Shown: positions 40,636-49,104 of the stretch, one piece after another
Layout of the letters: the number at the start of each line of letters is the position of its first letter
How positions within the stretch are numbered: position 1 is the first letter of the stretch
DNA from: Hydrogenophaga crassostreae
GTDB lineage: Bacteria > Pseudomonadota > Gammaproteobacteria > Burkholderiales > Burkholderiaceae_C
Assembly (NCBI RefSeq): GCF_001761385.1
Contig: NZ_CP017476.1
Coordinates: 1,353,501-1,417,500, forward strand
DNA: 64,000 bases
Direction of reading: 5' to 3'
Notes under the pieces: model-generated
What the model was told of the DNA's origin: nothing
The model's input: only the letters and a program-made list of their open reading frames with translations
Databases searched by the model: none
Translations under genes and position numbers: made by a program

Positions 40636-41352
40636 TCAAATCATTTTGACCGAACGGCCGATGTAGAGCACCGGACCGGTAGGACGACCGGTGGGCGAGC
40701 CGGTCTCGGGCTCCAGGGTGATCTCGAAGAGCTGGTTGGCCTGGATTGCGGGCAATTGCTCCAGCGATACATCCAGAGGTTGGCCGGGCTTGACCAGGCC
40801 CAATGACACGGGCGCGTTCCAGCCGTCTGCCTTGGTCCAGAACTGCAGGGCGCGCTGCTCGGGCACCGCGGTTTGCACCAGGGGCACGAGTTTGAGGCGT
40901 TTGTCGGTGCTGGCCTGGATGACCCAGCCGGGCGCGGTGGCGTTGGGCGCGACCAGCACGACCATGTATTTCGGCTGCACCGGGCTCACGAGACCGGCCA
41001 ACGGCGCGACGGCCATGACCGCTGCGGCGGCAAAGCTGGCGCCGGCAGCAAAGCGCCAGAACGCCAGGCTGCTCCACCAACCGGCCCACCAGGCGGGCTT
41101 GGGCACCTGGGGCCTCACGACCGGGACCGGCTCCGGCGGCAGGGACCGCTCGATGCGTTGCCAGAGGTTGGCCGCGGGCTCAACAGGTTCGGCCAGCTCG
41201 GCGATCGGAGCCAGCCGGTCTTCCCATGCTTGAACGGCTTCGCGCAGGGCGGTGTCGGTCGGCAGGCGGGCTTGTACCCGGGCGCGCTGGGCGGCCGAAA
41301 GCGTGCCGAGCACGTAGTCGGCGGCGAGTTGTTGCAGGGTGTCGAGGCTCAT
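40636..41352 (-). CDS. Anti-sigma factor, RskA-like
   Basis: A 238-residue single-pass membrane anti-sigma factor. The cytoplasmic N-terminus (LDTLQQLAADYVLGTLSAAQ) has the HxxxC-less RskA-type leader, with AWEDRLAPIAELAEPVEPAA following. A transmembrane segment (FWRFAAGASFAAAAVMAVAPL) lies at about residues 98-120. The extracytoplasmic C-terminus is the RskA fold (KYMVVLVAPN, WVIQASTDK, ALQFWTK, TLEPETGSPTGRPTGP). Its ATG overlaps the sigma-factor stop codon (ATGA), so partner identity is secure. Activity would be released by regulated proteolysis or a periplasmic signal, which is inferred from the family. Confidence 0.9.
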   Translation of the reverse strand: MSLDTLQQLAADYVLGTLSAAQRARVQARLPTDTALREAVQAWEDRLAPIAELAEPVEPAANLWQRIERSLPPEPVPVVRPQVPKPAWWAGWWSSLAFWRFAAGASFAAAAVMAVAPLAGLVSPVQPKYMVVLVAPNATAPGWVIQASTDKRLKLVPLVQTAVPEQRALQFWTKADGWNAPVSLGLVKPGQPLDVSLEQLPAIQANQLFEITLEPETGSPTGRPTGPVLYIGRSVKMI

Positions 41353-41960
41353 GCCATGCACTCCTTGAGCGAGGCCACGCCGCGGCGTATCCAGGCCTTG
41401 ACCGAGCCCAGCGGGGCGTTGAGCCGCTCGGCGATCTCGGCGTGGGTGCAGCCATCGATGTAGGCGAACAGCACGCAGTTGCGCTTGGCCACATCGAGGC
41501 GGCTCATGCAGTCGTCCAGGCGGCCCAGGGTGGAGCGGCGTTCAAAGGCATCGAGCATGTCGGCGCTTTCGGGCGGGTCGCCCGCTTCGAGCAGGGCGTC
41601 CATGGTTTCTTCTTCGACCGACACGGTGCGGGCGCTCGAGCGGACGGCATCCAGCGCGCCATGGCGCACGATGCTGCACATCCAGCCCCGGCCTTCGCCG
41701 CGAAGCGGGTCGAAGCTGGCGGCTTTGTTCCAGATGTTGACGAACGCGTCCTGCAAGACGTCTTCAGCCGCGGCGTTGTCGCGCACAATGCGCAATGCCA
41801 CGCCCATCAGAAAGCGGCATTCGCGTTCATACAGCTGCTGCAAAGCACTGCGCTGGCCTTGTGCGCAGGCTTGGAGCAAGGCGTTGTGATCGAAAGGTTG
41901 GAGCGGTTGTGAAGACAATTGCGAAGGGCGCGCAACCCCGGTCAGGAACAGAGTGAACAT
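41349..41960 (-). CDS. ECF-type RNA polymerase sigma factor (SigK-like)
   Basis: A 203-residue ECF sigma factor. Region 2 includes DHNALLQACAQGQRSALQQL and the DVLQDAFVNIWNKAASFDP core (about residues 67-85). Region 4 has CTHAEIAERLNAPLGSVKAW with IRRGVASLKEC (~170-200). The linker has SVEEETMDALLEAGDPPES. It is coupled to the RskA-like anti-sigma factor downstream. The likely regulon includes the DUF3455 gene just upstream (38 bases between its stop and this start) and possibly YccF. No ECF-type promoter pair could be fixed by eye. Confidence 0.92.
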   Translation of the reverse strand: MFTLFLTGVARPSQLSSQPLQPFDHNALLQACAQGQRSALQQLYERECRFLMGVALRIVRDNAAAEDVLQDAFVNIWNKAASFDPLRGEGRGWMCSIVRHGALDAVRSSARTVSVEEETMDALLEAGDPPESADMLDAFERRSTLGRLDDCMSRLDVAKRNCVLFAYIDGCTHAEIAERLNAPLGSVKAWIRRGVASLKECMA

Positions 41961-41998
41961 GATCTTAGCCGAGGTCGAACCGCGCCCGGCGTGCGGAA

Positions 41999-42547
41999 TT
42001 AGGACGCTTTGTAGAAGACGTAGTCGGCCTGGTAGTTCACGATGAGCTTGGCATCGACGTTGGCCGCGCCGCAGTCGGACTTGGGCGCCACGCCGCCTTT
42101 GGTCGCCGATCGTTGCACGTAGGTCACGCCGGTCATGGCACCAGCGCCCATGGCCGGGTTGGCTTGCACCAGCTGGAACGGGATGTTGCCATCGCCGCCG
42201 GGTGCCACGGCGAGTTGCTTGCCGTCAAATTTAGAGCCATCCATGGCTTCCCAGGTTGCTGGAGGGCCGTAGTACTTGCCGACTTGCTTGCCGCTGCGGT
42301 CGAGCAGCTTGGCATCCGGGCCGGCGAAGACCCACGCGTATTTGTCGGCCATGTCCTTGTCGGCGCGACACTGGTAGGTGATTTCACCCACGCCCACGGT
42401 TTCCATGGCGACCTTGTGGCCGGCCGGTACTTTGACCGCTTCAGGCAGTTTGTCTTGTGAAAACACCTTGGTGTTGCCGGATCCGGCGGCGCAGGCCATG
42501 AGGGTGACGGAAGCGGCGGCAGCGGTCAAAGCAGATTTGAAGAACAT
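41999..42547 (-). CDS. DUF3455 domain-containing exported protein
   Basis: A 182-residue exported protein. The signal peptide ends with a lipobox-like LMACAAG (Cys19), so it may be a lipoprotein. The mature part has KVPAGHKVAMETVGVGEITY, a conserved QCRA, and WVFAGPDAKLLDRSGKQVGK with YYGPPATWEAMDGSK, the DUF3455 fold. The ATG at 42547 has AAGGAG upstream. It is 38 bases before the sigma-factor gene on the same strand, so they probably share a message. A periplasmic stress role is inferred from this context; the function of DUF3455 is unknown. Confidence 0.85.
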   Translation of the reverse strand: MFFKSALTAAAASVTLMACAAGSGNTKVFSQDKLPEAVKVPAGHKVAMETVGVGEITYQCRADKDMADKYAWVFAGPDAKLLDRSGKQVGKYYGPPATWEAMDGSKFDGKQLAVAPGGDGNIPFQLVQANPAMGAGAMTGVTYVQRSATKGGVAPKSDCGAANVDAKLIVNYQADYVFYKAS

Positions 42548-42719
42548 GGAAGACTCCTTGGTACAGGTTGAATGGACAGCGACGTTGTGTGCGTCACTGC
42601 CTGTACTAGGGTCGAGCGGCCGATTTGGATGCAGTTGGCACGAAATATTTTTCAAAAAATTTTCGCCGCTTGTTTTTGAGCCACCCTGTCGAGGCTGCGC
42701 ATGGGCTTTCCGCGTTGGC

Positions 42720-43205
42720 TCAGCGGCCCGCCATTTTTTCGGTGATGAAGCGCCAATGGGCCTCGCTGACCGGCGTGATCGACAGCCGGCTGCCGCGCTG
42801 CAGCACCACCATGTCGGTCAGCTCGGGGGTGGCCCGCATCTCGGGCAGGCCGATGAGGCGGGTTTTCTTGAGCGCTTGCACATCCCGCAGCAGCCAGCGC
42901 GGTTTGTCGGCCGGTGACTTGGGATCGAAGTAAGGAGAAGACGGGTCGAACTGGGTCGGGTCGGGCCGGGTGTCTGACGCCACGCGCGCGATGCCGGCGA
43001 TGCCGGGTTCAGGGCAACTGGAGTGGTAGAACAAAACGCCATCGCCAACCTGCATCGCATCGCGCATGAAGTTGCGTGCCTGGTAGTTGCGCACACCGGT
43101 CCACGCCACAGTAGCGCCTGGTGCCTGGAGCGCATCGTCTATCGAGCATTCCCCGGGCTCTGACTTCATCAGCCAATGGTGTCTGGCGGTGGAGGGGTGG
43201 GTCAT
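42720..43205 (-). CDS. EVE domain-containing protein
   Basis: A 161-residue EVE-domain protein related to thymocyte nuclear protein 1. Typical features are WLMKSEPGECSIDDAL at the start, then WTGVRNYQARNFMRDAMQVGDG with VLFYHSSCPEPGIAGIARV, and a PRWLLRDVQALKKT end. EVE domains resemble PUA/YTH folds that bind modified bases in nucleic acid. The gene stands alone on the minus strand, divergent from comEC with only ~100 bases between starts. Start by family N-terminus. Confidence 0.93.
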   Translation of the reverse strand: MTHPSTARHHWLMKSEPGECSIDDALQAPGATVAWTGVRNYQARNFMRDAMQVGDGVLFYHSSCPEPGIAGIARVASDTRPDPTQFDPSSPYFDPKSPADKPRWLLRDVQALKKTRLIGLPEMRATPELTDMVVLQRGSRLSITPVSEAHWRFITEKMAGR

Positions 43206-43307
43206 GTCAGCAGTTTACCCAGGGCGGTTTTCTATTGGACATAATGCTTTTCAAAAGCGTGAAATCGCGCATGCGTTTTTTCGAAGCGCAGGACAGGGAG
43301 TACAAAA

Positions 43308-43391
43308 ATGAAGATCGACATCGCGTCGGTGGTGGCGCGCGCCCGTGCGCGGTGCACCGGCTTGCCTGGTCGCCTGGCGGTGGGCGGTTAG
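43308..43391 (+). CDS. Possible leader peptide upstream of comEC
   Basis: A 27-codon open frame begins at an ATG seven bases after AGGGAG and encodes MKIDIASVVARARARCTGLP followed by GRLAVGG. Its stop TAG ends two bases before the comEC ATG, a spacing that favours translational coupling. The frame is distinct from comEC. No similarity can be claimed; it may be a genuine leader peptide or a chance frame with a good ribosome-binding site. Confidence 0.4.
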   Translation: MKIDIASVVARARARCTGLPGRLAVGG

Positions 43392-43393
43392 GC

Positions 43394-45844
43394 ATGGGCT
43401 TTGCTGTTGTGGCCGCTTGGCTGGGTTGGGTGATGGGCGTGGCCCTGCAACTGGAGCAGGCCGCGCTGTATCCAGCGCAGGTGTATGGCGCCGTTTTTGC
43501 CGCCGGCGTTGTGATGGCATGGCTGGCTTGGCGCTGGAACTCAACCGCCGCCAGCGCTATCGGCCGCTGCTTGCTTCTGGGGGCCACGGGTCTTTGTCTG
43601 GCATGGGGCCAAACCGGGTGGCGCTCGGTCATGTATGCGCAGCAAGCCTTGGCACCGGCACTTCAAGGGGTGGATATTGAACTTCAAGGCCGCGTGGCTT
43701 CGTTGCCGCAGCAGGGTGACGACAGTTTGCGTTTTGAGATGGACGTGGATTCAGCGCTGCAATCTGAGCGGCAAGTGAAGTTGCCCGGGCATTTGCAACT
43801 GGTTTGGTATCAACGAGGCAAGGGCCCGGCATCGAATGGCGCCTGGCCCTTGATTCGCGCAGGCGAGCGCTGGCGATTGACAGTGCGTTTACGCATCCCT
43901 CACAGCACATCAAACCCCCATGGTTTTGATCGCGAGCGCTGGTGGTGGGAGCAGGGCATCGGGGCGGTTGGTTATGTGCGTGACGGGCCTCGCTATGCGT
44001 CTGCCGAACGCATCGGCGCAGCACCTTTTTATCTTGTGGATCACTGGCGAGGGCTGGTGCGCGACCGGATCTTCAACCGCATTCATGACCCACGCACCGC
44101 TGGCCTGCTGGCGGCGCTGGTGGTGGGCGATCAAAGCGCCATAGACAGCGACGACTGGACGCTGTTTCGGACCACGGGCGTGGCCCACTTGGTGAGCATT
44201 TCGGGTTTGCATGTGACGCTGTTTGCCTGGGTGGCTGTGCTGGGCGTGGGATTTATGTGGCGCAGACTTTCGCGCTGGTGGCCTGCGCTGGCGTTGTGGA
44301 TGCCGGCCCAACAGGCTGCGGGATGGGGTGGCCTGGTTCTGGCGTTCGGCTACGCGGTTTTTGCGGGCTGGGGTGTGCCTGCGCAACGAACGGTATTGAT
44401 GTTGGCCTTGTTCCTGGGCCTCCGATTGATGGGGCGCCAGTGGCCCTGGCCCTTGGTATGGGGCGCGGCTCTGGCGGCGGTGTTGTTGCTGGATCCCTGG
44501 GCTTGGTTGCAGGCGGGTTTCTGGCTGAGTTTCGTGGCGGTTGCGATCCTCTTTGCGGCGTTGCCACAAAAACCGCAGGGCGATTTGAAGCAGGCAGGCT
44601 CCCAGCCCGTCTGGCGGTCGTTCAAGGCGCTGTGGAAATTGCTGCGCGAGCAAGCGACTGTGACCTTGGCCCTGGCCCCGCTTTCGTTGTTGCTGTTTGG
44701 CCAGGTGTCAGTGGTGGGCTTGTTGGCCAATTTGCTGGCCATTCCCTGGGTCACACTGGTGCTGACGCCTTTGGCTCTGGTGGGTGTGGCGGTGCCCTGG
44801 TTCTGGGATGGTGCGGCATTGGCGGCAGAAGGCTTGATGGCGTGGCTTGGATGGTTGGCGCAATGGCCGTGGGCAGCGGTGTTTCGCCCTGTGCCTCCGT
44901 TGTGGATGGGCATGGCGGCGGCGTTGGGCGCGCTGTTGCTGGTGATGCCTTGGCCTAGATCGGTGCGTTTCTTGGGTCTGGTGTTTGTTTGGCCCGTGCT
45001 GGCATGGGTGCCGCCGAGACCGGCGCCAGGCGAGTTTGAAGTGGTGGCGCTGGATGTGGGCCAAGGCAGCGCGATTGTGGTTCGCACGGCGGGTCACAGC
45101 TTGCTGTTTGACACGGGGCCCCGTTATGGCCCGAGCGCCGATGCAGGGCGCACCATTGTGGTGCCAGTATTGCGGGCCTTGGGAGAAGTGCCCGATACGG
45201 TGATGGTGAGCCACCGAGATAGCGACCACGCGGGTGGAGCGGCTTCGGTTCGGGCGGCCTGGCCGGGCGCCCGTTGGCTGGATTCGTTTGGTAAAGATGT
45301 GTCTGAGCGGTGTCTGGCTGGGCAGCAATGGCGCTGGGACGGGGTGCTGTTCGAGGTGTTGCATCCCGGACCGGAACACTTCGATGACCAAGGAACGGGT
45401 CGACTGTCCAGCAACGCCATGTCGTGCACGCTGCGGGTGAGCAACGGTCGCGAGGCCGCGTGGCTCAGTGGGGATCTTGATGCTGCCCGGGAGACGCGCC
45501 TGGCGGTGGACAGACCCGATTTGAGGGCGAGCCTGCTGGTGGCGCCGCACCATGGCAGCCGCACTTCCAGCAGCCCGGTGTTGCTCAATACATTGTTGCC
45601 AAGCTGGGTGTTGGTGCAGGCGGGTTACCGCAATCGGTTTGGCCACCCCGCTCCCCAAATTCTGGCTCGCTACCGGGTACGCGGCATTCGATGGGTGGCG
45701 TCGCCTGCCTGTGGAGCGGCAACCTGGCGGAGTCAGGACCCGAAGGAGGTGGTGTGCCACCGGGAGCTGAGCCGGCGCTATTGGCACCATGTCCTGCCAC
45801 GCTCCGATGAGGCACTCAGGCCGGGGCGCGACGGGGGTGGATGA
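43394..45844 (+). CDS. comEC: ComEC/Rec2 DNA-internalisation protein
   Basis: An 816-residue competence protein. The N-terminal membrane region begins at ATG 43394 (MGFAVVAAWLGWVMGVALQL) and holds the ComEC core with many helices, including GLLAALVVGDQSAIDSDDWT with HLVSISGLHVTLFAWV. The C-terminal metallo-beta-lactamase domain (about residues 545-790) has LDVGQGSAIVVRTAGHSLLF with DTGPRYG and the metal-ligand motif SHRDSDHAGG, then a YRNRFGHP element. It forms the inner-membrane channel for single-stranded DNA uptake. A longer reading from 43121 is less likely because it has no family match. No other competence gene is close, so it is probably expressed on its own. Confidence 0.93.
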   Translation: MGFAVVAAWLGWVMGVALQLEQAALYPAQVYGAVFAAGVVMAWLAWRWNSTAASAIGRCLLLGATGLCLAWGQTGWRSVMYAQQALAPALQGVDIELQGRVASLPQQGDDSLRFEMDVDSALQSERQVKLPGHLQLVWYQRGKGPASNGAWPLIRAGERWRLTVRLRIPHSTSNPHGFDRERWWWEQGIGAVGYVRDGPRYASAERIGAAPFYLVDHWRGLVRDRIFNRIHDPRTAGLLAALVVGDQSAIDSDDWTLFRTTGVAHLVSISGLHVTLFAWVAVLGVGFMWRRLSRWWPALALWMPAQQAAGWGGLVLAFGYAVFAGWGVPAQRTVLMLALFLGLRLMGRQWPWPLVWGAALAAVLLLDPWAWLQAGFWLSFVAVAILFAALPQKPQGDLKQAGSQPVWRSFKALWKLLREQATVTLALAPLSLLLFGQVSVVGLLANLLAIPWVTLVLTPLALVGVAVPWFWDGAALAAEGLMAWLGWLAQWPWAAVFRPVPPLWMGMAAALGALLLVMPWPRSVRFLGLVFVWPVLAWVPPRPAPGEFEVVALDVGQGSAIVVRTAGHSLLFDTGPRYGPSADAGRTIVVPVLRALGEVPDTVMVSHRDSDHAGGAASVRAAWPGARWLDSFGKDVSERCLAGQQWRWDGVLFEVLHPGPEHFDDQGTGRLSSNAMSCTLRVSNGREAAWLSGDLDAARETRLAVDRPDLRASLLVAPHHGSRTSSSPVLLNTLLPSWVLVQAGYRNRFGHPAPQILARYRVRGIRWVASPACGAATWRSQDPKEVVCHRELSRRYWHHVLPRSDEALRPGRDGGG

Positions 45845-45925
45845 TCATTTTTTTCGCCTTCAATACTTGCCCTATCACTTTGGCTCGCTCCTTGCTATAT
45901 GCTGATAACAGGAGACCTCAAAATT

Positions 45926-47362
45926 ATGACCAAACCAATGTTTGATGAAATGAACGCCTCGCCCACCGAGGTTCGTGCCCACTATACGAAGTACGCGAAA
46001 TGGCTCGCCGAGCAGTCGCCTGAAGTCATGGCTGACCGCCGCGAAGAGGCGGAAGTGATTTTTCGGCGAGTGGGTATTACCTTTGCCGTCTATGGCGATA
46101 AAGACGAAGACGCATCCGGCAACGAACGCCTGATTCCGTTCGACCTGATCCCCCGAATCATTCCTTCCAAAGAGTGGAAAAGCATGAAGGCTGGTCTGGT
46201 CCAGCGTGTCACGGCGCTCAACCGCTTCATTGAAGATGTGTACCACGATCAGGAAATCATCAAGGCCGGGCACATACCCAAGGACCAGGTGGTGAAAAAT
46301 GCACAGTTCCGCCCGGAAATGATCGGTGTGAACGTCATGAATGGCGTCTATTCCCACATCTCTGGTGTAGACATGGTGCGCGCACCCAACGCCAAAGGCG
46401 TGGGTGAGTACTACGTGCTGGAAGACAACCTGCGGGTACCCAGCGGCGTGAGTTACATGCTGGAAGACCGCAAGATGATGATGCGGCTGTTTCCGGAGCT
46501 GTTTGGACAAAACCGGGTGGCTCCCGTGGCCCACTACCCCGACCTGTTGCTGGAGACCCTGCGCGCCGTGTCTCCTGCGTCGTCTGACGAACCCACCGTT
46601 GTTGTGTTGACACCGGGCATGCACAACAGCGCCTATTTCGAGCACGCCTTTCTCGCGCAGCAAATGGGCGTGGAGCTGGTGGAAGGGCTTGACTTGTACA
46701 CCAAGGACAATTTCGTCTACATGCGCACAACGCAAGGTCCACAACGGGTGGATGTGATCTACCGCCGGGTGGATGATGACTTCCTGGACCCCACGGTGTT
46801 CCGCTCCAACTCCACGCTGGGCTGTGCCGGATTGATGGACGCCTACCGCGCAGGCAACGTGAACATTTGCAACGCTGTGGGTACGGGCGTGGCCGATGAC
46901 AAGTCGATCTACCCTTACGTGCCCAAAATGATCGAGTTCTATTTGGGGGAAAAACCCATTTTGAACAACGTGCCGACCTTCATGGGCCGCAAGCCGGATG
47001 ACCTGAAGTACATCCTTGACAACCTGAAAGACCTGGTGGTCAAAGAGGTGCATGGTGCGGGCGGATACGGGATGCTGGTTGGACCTGCCTCGACCAAGGC
47101 CGAGATTGAGAGCTTCCGCAAGGCCGTGATTGCCAAGCCTGATGGTTACATCGGGCAGCCCACCTTGTCGCTGTCTACTTGCCCGACCTATGTCGAAAAG
47201 GGCATTGCTCCGCGTCACATCGATTTGCGACCGTTTGTCCTGTCCGGCAAAGAGGTGCAAATGGTGCCAGGTGGTTTGACACGGGTGGCGCTCAAGGCCG
47301 GTTCGCTGGTGGTGAATTCTTCGCAGGGTGGTGGCACCAAAGACACCTGGATTCTGGAATAG
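45926..47362 (+). CDS. Circularly permuted type 2 ATP-grasp protein (DUF404/DUF407)
   Basis: A 478-residue protein of the circularly permuted ATP-grasp family. It has ERLIPFDLIPRIIPSKEWKS with MKAGLVQRVTALNRFIEDVY, a YYVLEDNLRVPSGVSYMLED strand pair, VVVLTPGMHNSAYFEHAFLA, and the nucleotide/metal region KEVHGAGGYGMLVG with SLSTCPTYVEKGIAPRHIDL. Such proteins are predicted to ligate amino acids or peptides and are usually encoded with an alpha-E protein and a transglutaminase-like partner. Here the alpha-E gene follows after a 139-base repeat-containing gap. The start ATG is preceded by AGGAG. Confidence 0.92.
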   Translation: MTKPMFDEMNASPTEVRAHYTKYAKWLAEQSPEVMADRREEAEVIFRRVGITFAVYGDKDEDASGNERLIPFDLIPRIIPSKEWKSMKAGLVQRVTALNRFIEDVYHDQEIIKAGHIPKDQVVKNAQFRPEMIGVNVMNGVYSHISGVDMVRAPNAKGVGEYYVLEDNLRVPSGVSYMLEDRKMMMRLFPELFGQNRVAPVAHYPDLLLETLRAVSPASSDEPTVVVLTPGMHNSAYFEHAFLAQQMGVELVEGLDLYTKDNFVYMRTTQGPQRVDVIYRRVDDDFLDPTVFRSNSTLGCAGLMDAYRAGNVNICNAVGTGVADDKSIYPYVPKMIEFYLGEKPILNNVPTFMGRKPDDLKYILDNLKDLVVKEVHGAGGYGMLVGPASTKAEIESFRKAVIAKPDGYIGQPTLSLSTCPTYVEKGIAPRHIDLRPFVLSGKEVQMVPGGLTRVALKAGSLVVNSSQGGGTKDTWILE

Positions 47363-47368
47363 ATGACC

Positions 47369-47448
47369 CACCCCTGCGCCGCTTCGCGTCAACCCTTCAA
47401 GGGGGTGGCGCTGGCAGACCGGCGAAGCCGGATCTGCGGCGCCTTCGG
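47369..47448 (+). repeat. Dispersed G/C-palindromic intergenic repeat, copy B
   Basis: It starts six bases after the stop of the ATP-grasp gene and contains GCGCCGCTTCGCGTC, a C-run/G-run hairpin (CCCTTCAAGGGGG) and the triloop hairpin CCGGC-GAA-GCCGG (47419-47431). It shares order and orientation with copies at 25568-25728 and 61931-62009. Confidence 0.75.
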
Positions 47449-47501
47449 TTCAGAACTTTTCTCACGTTGCATTTCTTGTGCAACCACTTGGAGACAAAAA
47501 C

Positions 47502-48464
47502 ATGCTTTCTCGCACCGCTGATCACATCTTCTGGATGTCGCGCTATACAGAGCGCGCTGAAAACACCGCCCGCATCCTGGATGTGAACTACCAGACATCA
47601 CTGCTGCCGCAGTCCAGCGTGGAAGCGCAGAAGGGCTGGGAAGGCTTGCTCGTCATCAGCGAGCTCATGCCAGCGTATAAAAAGAAGTATGGCAAGGAGA
47701 TCACGAGCCGCAATGTGCTCGACTTCATGGTGAAAGATGAAACCAATCCGTCCAGCATTGCCTCCTGCTTGCGCGCTGCACGGGAAAACGCCCGGGCTGT
47801 GCGGGGTTCGCTGACCACAGAATACTGGGAAACCCAGAACCAGACCTGGCTGGAACTGCCGCGGCTGTTGAAGGGCAACGCTTTCGACCGCGACCCCAGC
47901 CAGTTTTTTGAATGGGTCAAATTCCGCTCGCACCTGTCGAGAGGGGTCGCCATCGGCACCATGCTGCGCGACGAGTTGTACAACTTTTACCGCATGGGCA
48001 CCTTTCTGGAGCGGGCCGACAACACCGCACGTTTGCTGGATGTGAAATACCACGCTGCGTACAACGACAAGACCAGCGATGCCGGTTCGATGGACGAGGA
48101 CTACGACTTCTATGAGTGGAGTGGCATTCTTCGCAGCGTGAGTGCTTTCGAGGTGTACCGCAAGGTCTACCGCGATGTGATCACGCCTGTGAAAGTGGCC
48201 GAACTGCTGGTCTTGCGCGCGGACATGCCGCGCAGCTTGCAAAACTGCATCAACGAGGTGGTCAACAACCTCAATGTGGTGGCCAATGACCTGTCGGGCG
48301 AAACGCTTCGCTATGCAGGCAAGTTGCGAGCCGATTTGCAGTTTGCGCGCATTGACGAAATTCTGGAGTTGGGCCTGCACGCCTTCCTGACCCAGTTCAT
48401 GGACCGCGTCAATGGTTTGGGCATCCGCATCAGCAACGACTTCCTGGTACCCGCCTCCAACTGA
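47502..48464 (+). CDS. Alpha-E domain protein (DUF403), partner of circularly permuted ATP-grasp
   Basis: A 320-residue helical protein with the DUF403 hallmarks: ADHIFWMSRYTERAENTARI at the start, RENARAVRGSLTTEYWETQN in the middle, a second FLERADNTARLLDVKYH helix and LRADMPRSLQNCINEVVNNL near the end. The ATG at 47502 has GGAGA seven bases upstream. Alpha-E proteins are conserved partners of circularly permuted ATP-grasp proteins and, in many genomes, of a transglutaminase-like peptidase. Neither that peptidase nor a proteasome-like subunit follows here; the next gene is on the opposite strand. Confidence 0.92.
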   Translation: MLSRTADHIFWMSRYTERAENTARILDVNYQTSLLPQSSVEAQKGWEGLLVISELMPAYKKKYGKEITSRNVLDFMVKDETNPSSIASCLRAARENARAVRGSLTTEYWETQNQTWLELPRLLKGNAFDRDPSQFFEWVKFRSHLSRGVAIGTMLRDELYNFYRMGTFLERADNTARLLDVKYHAAYNDKTSDAGSMDEDYDFYEWSGILRSVSAFEVYRKVYRDVITPVKVAELLVLRADMPRSLQNCINEVVNNLNVVANDLSGETLRYAGKLRADLQFARIDEILELGLHAFLTQFMDRVNGLGIRISNDFLVPASN

Positions 48465-48478
48465 GGTCCTGGCGCGTT

Positions 48479-49063
48479 TCAGCGCTCGCTGTGAGCCCGA
48501 ATGCGGGAGCGCAGCCGGCGTGACCGATCCCATCGGACCCTTAACGTCCAGATGGCGCTGAACAGGAAGTAGACCAACAAGCCACTGGCCGTTGCCAGGA
48601 TGGCAAGCCCCACCACCAGGGGCTTGCCCACCGTGGTGAGTTGGCGAACCGAGCGCTTGAACCGCTGGCGCCAGCTCGCGTCTGCAGGAGGCTCCTTCAA
48701 CGCTTTGTCCAGGAAAGCGCTGGCTTGTTCATCGCTGACGGGGTCGTGCCCGAGGATGGCCTTGCCCAAGTGGTAAGCGCCGAAATACACGGGGCCAAAT
48801 GTGACAGGGTTGGTCACCAGCGTACTGGCCACCGCCATGGGCAGGTTGGCGCGCAGTACGATGGCCGCGCCTGCGGCCAAGGGCATTTGTGCCACAGGGA
48901 TCAGCAAGCCGAAAAAGATGCCCAGAGCCAATCCCATGGCGACGCCCTTGCGGCTGAAGTGCCACAGGCGGGGGTGGTGCAGGGCCGGCCCCATCCAGCG
49001 CAACCACCGGTTGTCTTTGATGGTTTGCGGGTTGGGCAGCCAAGCCTTGATGTGCTTTCTCAT
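48479..49063 (-). CDS. DUF2062 domain-containing membrane protein
   Basis: A 194-residue protein with DUF2062 features: GVAMGLALGIFFGLLIPVAQ, a second hydrophobic segment with ANLPMAVASTLVTNPVTFGP and YFGAYHLGKAILG, and a C-terminal transmembrane helix (PLVVGLAILATASGLLVYFL). Two to three membrane helices in total. The ATG at 49063 is used; a GTG at 49078 would add five residues. It is the last gene of a leftward MoxR-DUF58-TgpA-MltB set, with a 41-base gap after MltB. Role unknown, though DUF2062 proteins are often encoded near envelope genes. Confidence 0.87.
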   Translation of the reverse strand: MRKHIKAWLPNPQTIKDNRWLRWMGPALHHPRLWHFSRKGVAMGLALGIFFGLLIPVAQMPLAAGAAIVLRANLPMAVASTLVTNPVTFGPVYFGAYHLGKAILGHDPVSDEQASAFLDKALKEPPADASWRQRFKRSVRQLTTVGKPLVVGLAILATASGLLVYFLFSAIWTLRVRWDRSRRLRSRIRAHSER

Positions 49064-49104
49064 TGCCACAGTGTGCACCAGTGTGAGTAAGCCACGGTAC
49101 CGAC

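Noticed and set aside
43121..43393. Long N-terminal extension of comEC
   Set aside because: It overlaps the divergent EVE gene start, has no family match and lacks a ribosome-binding site.
45875..47392. 505-codon minus-strand frame
   Set aside because: Antisense to the ATP-grasp protein; no recognisable similarity and no start signal.
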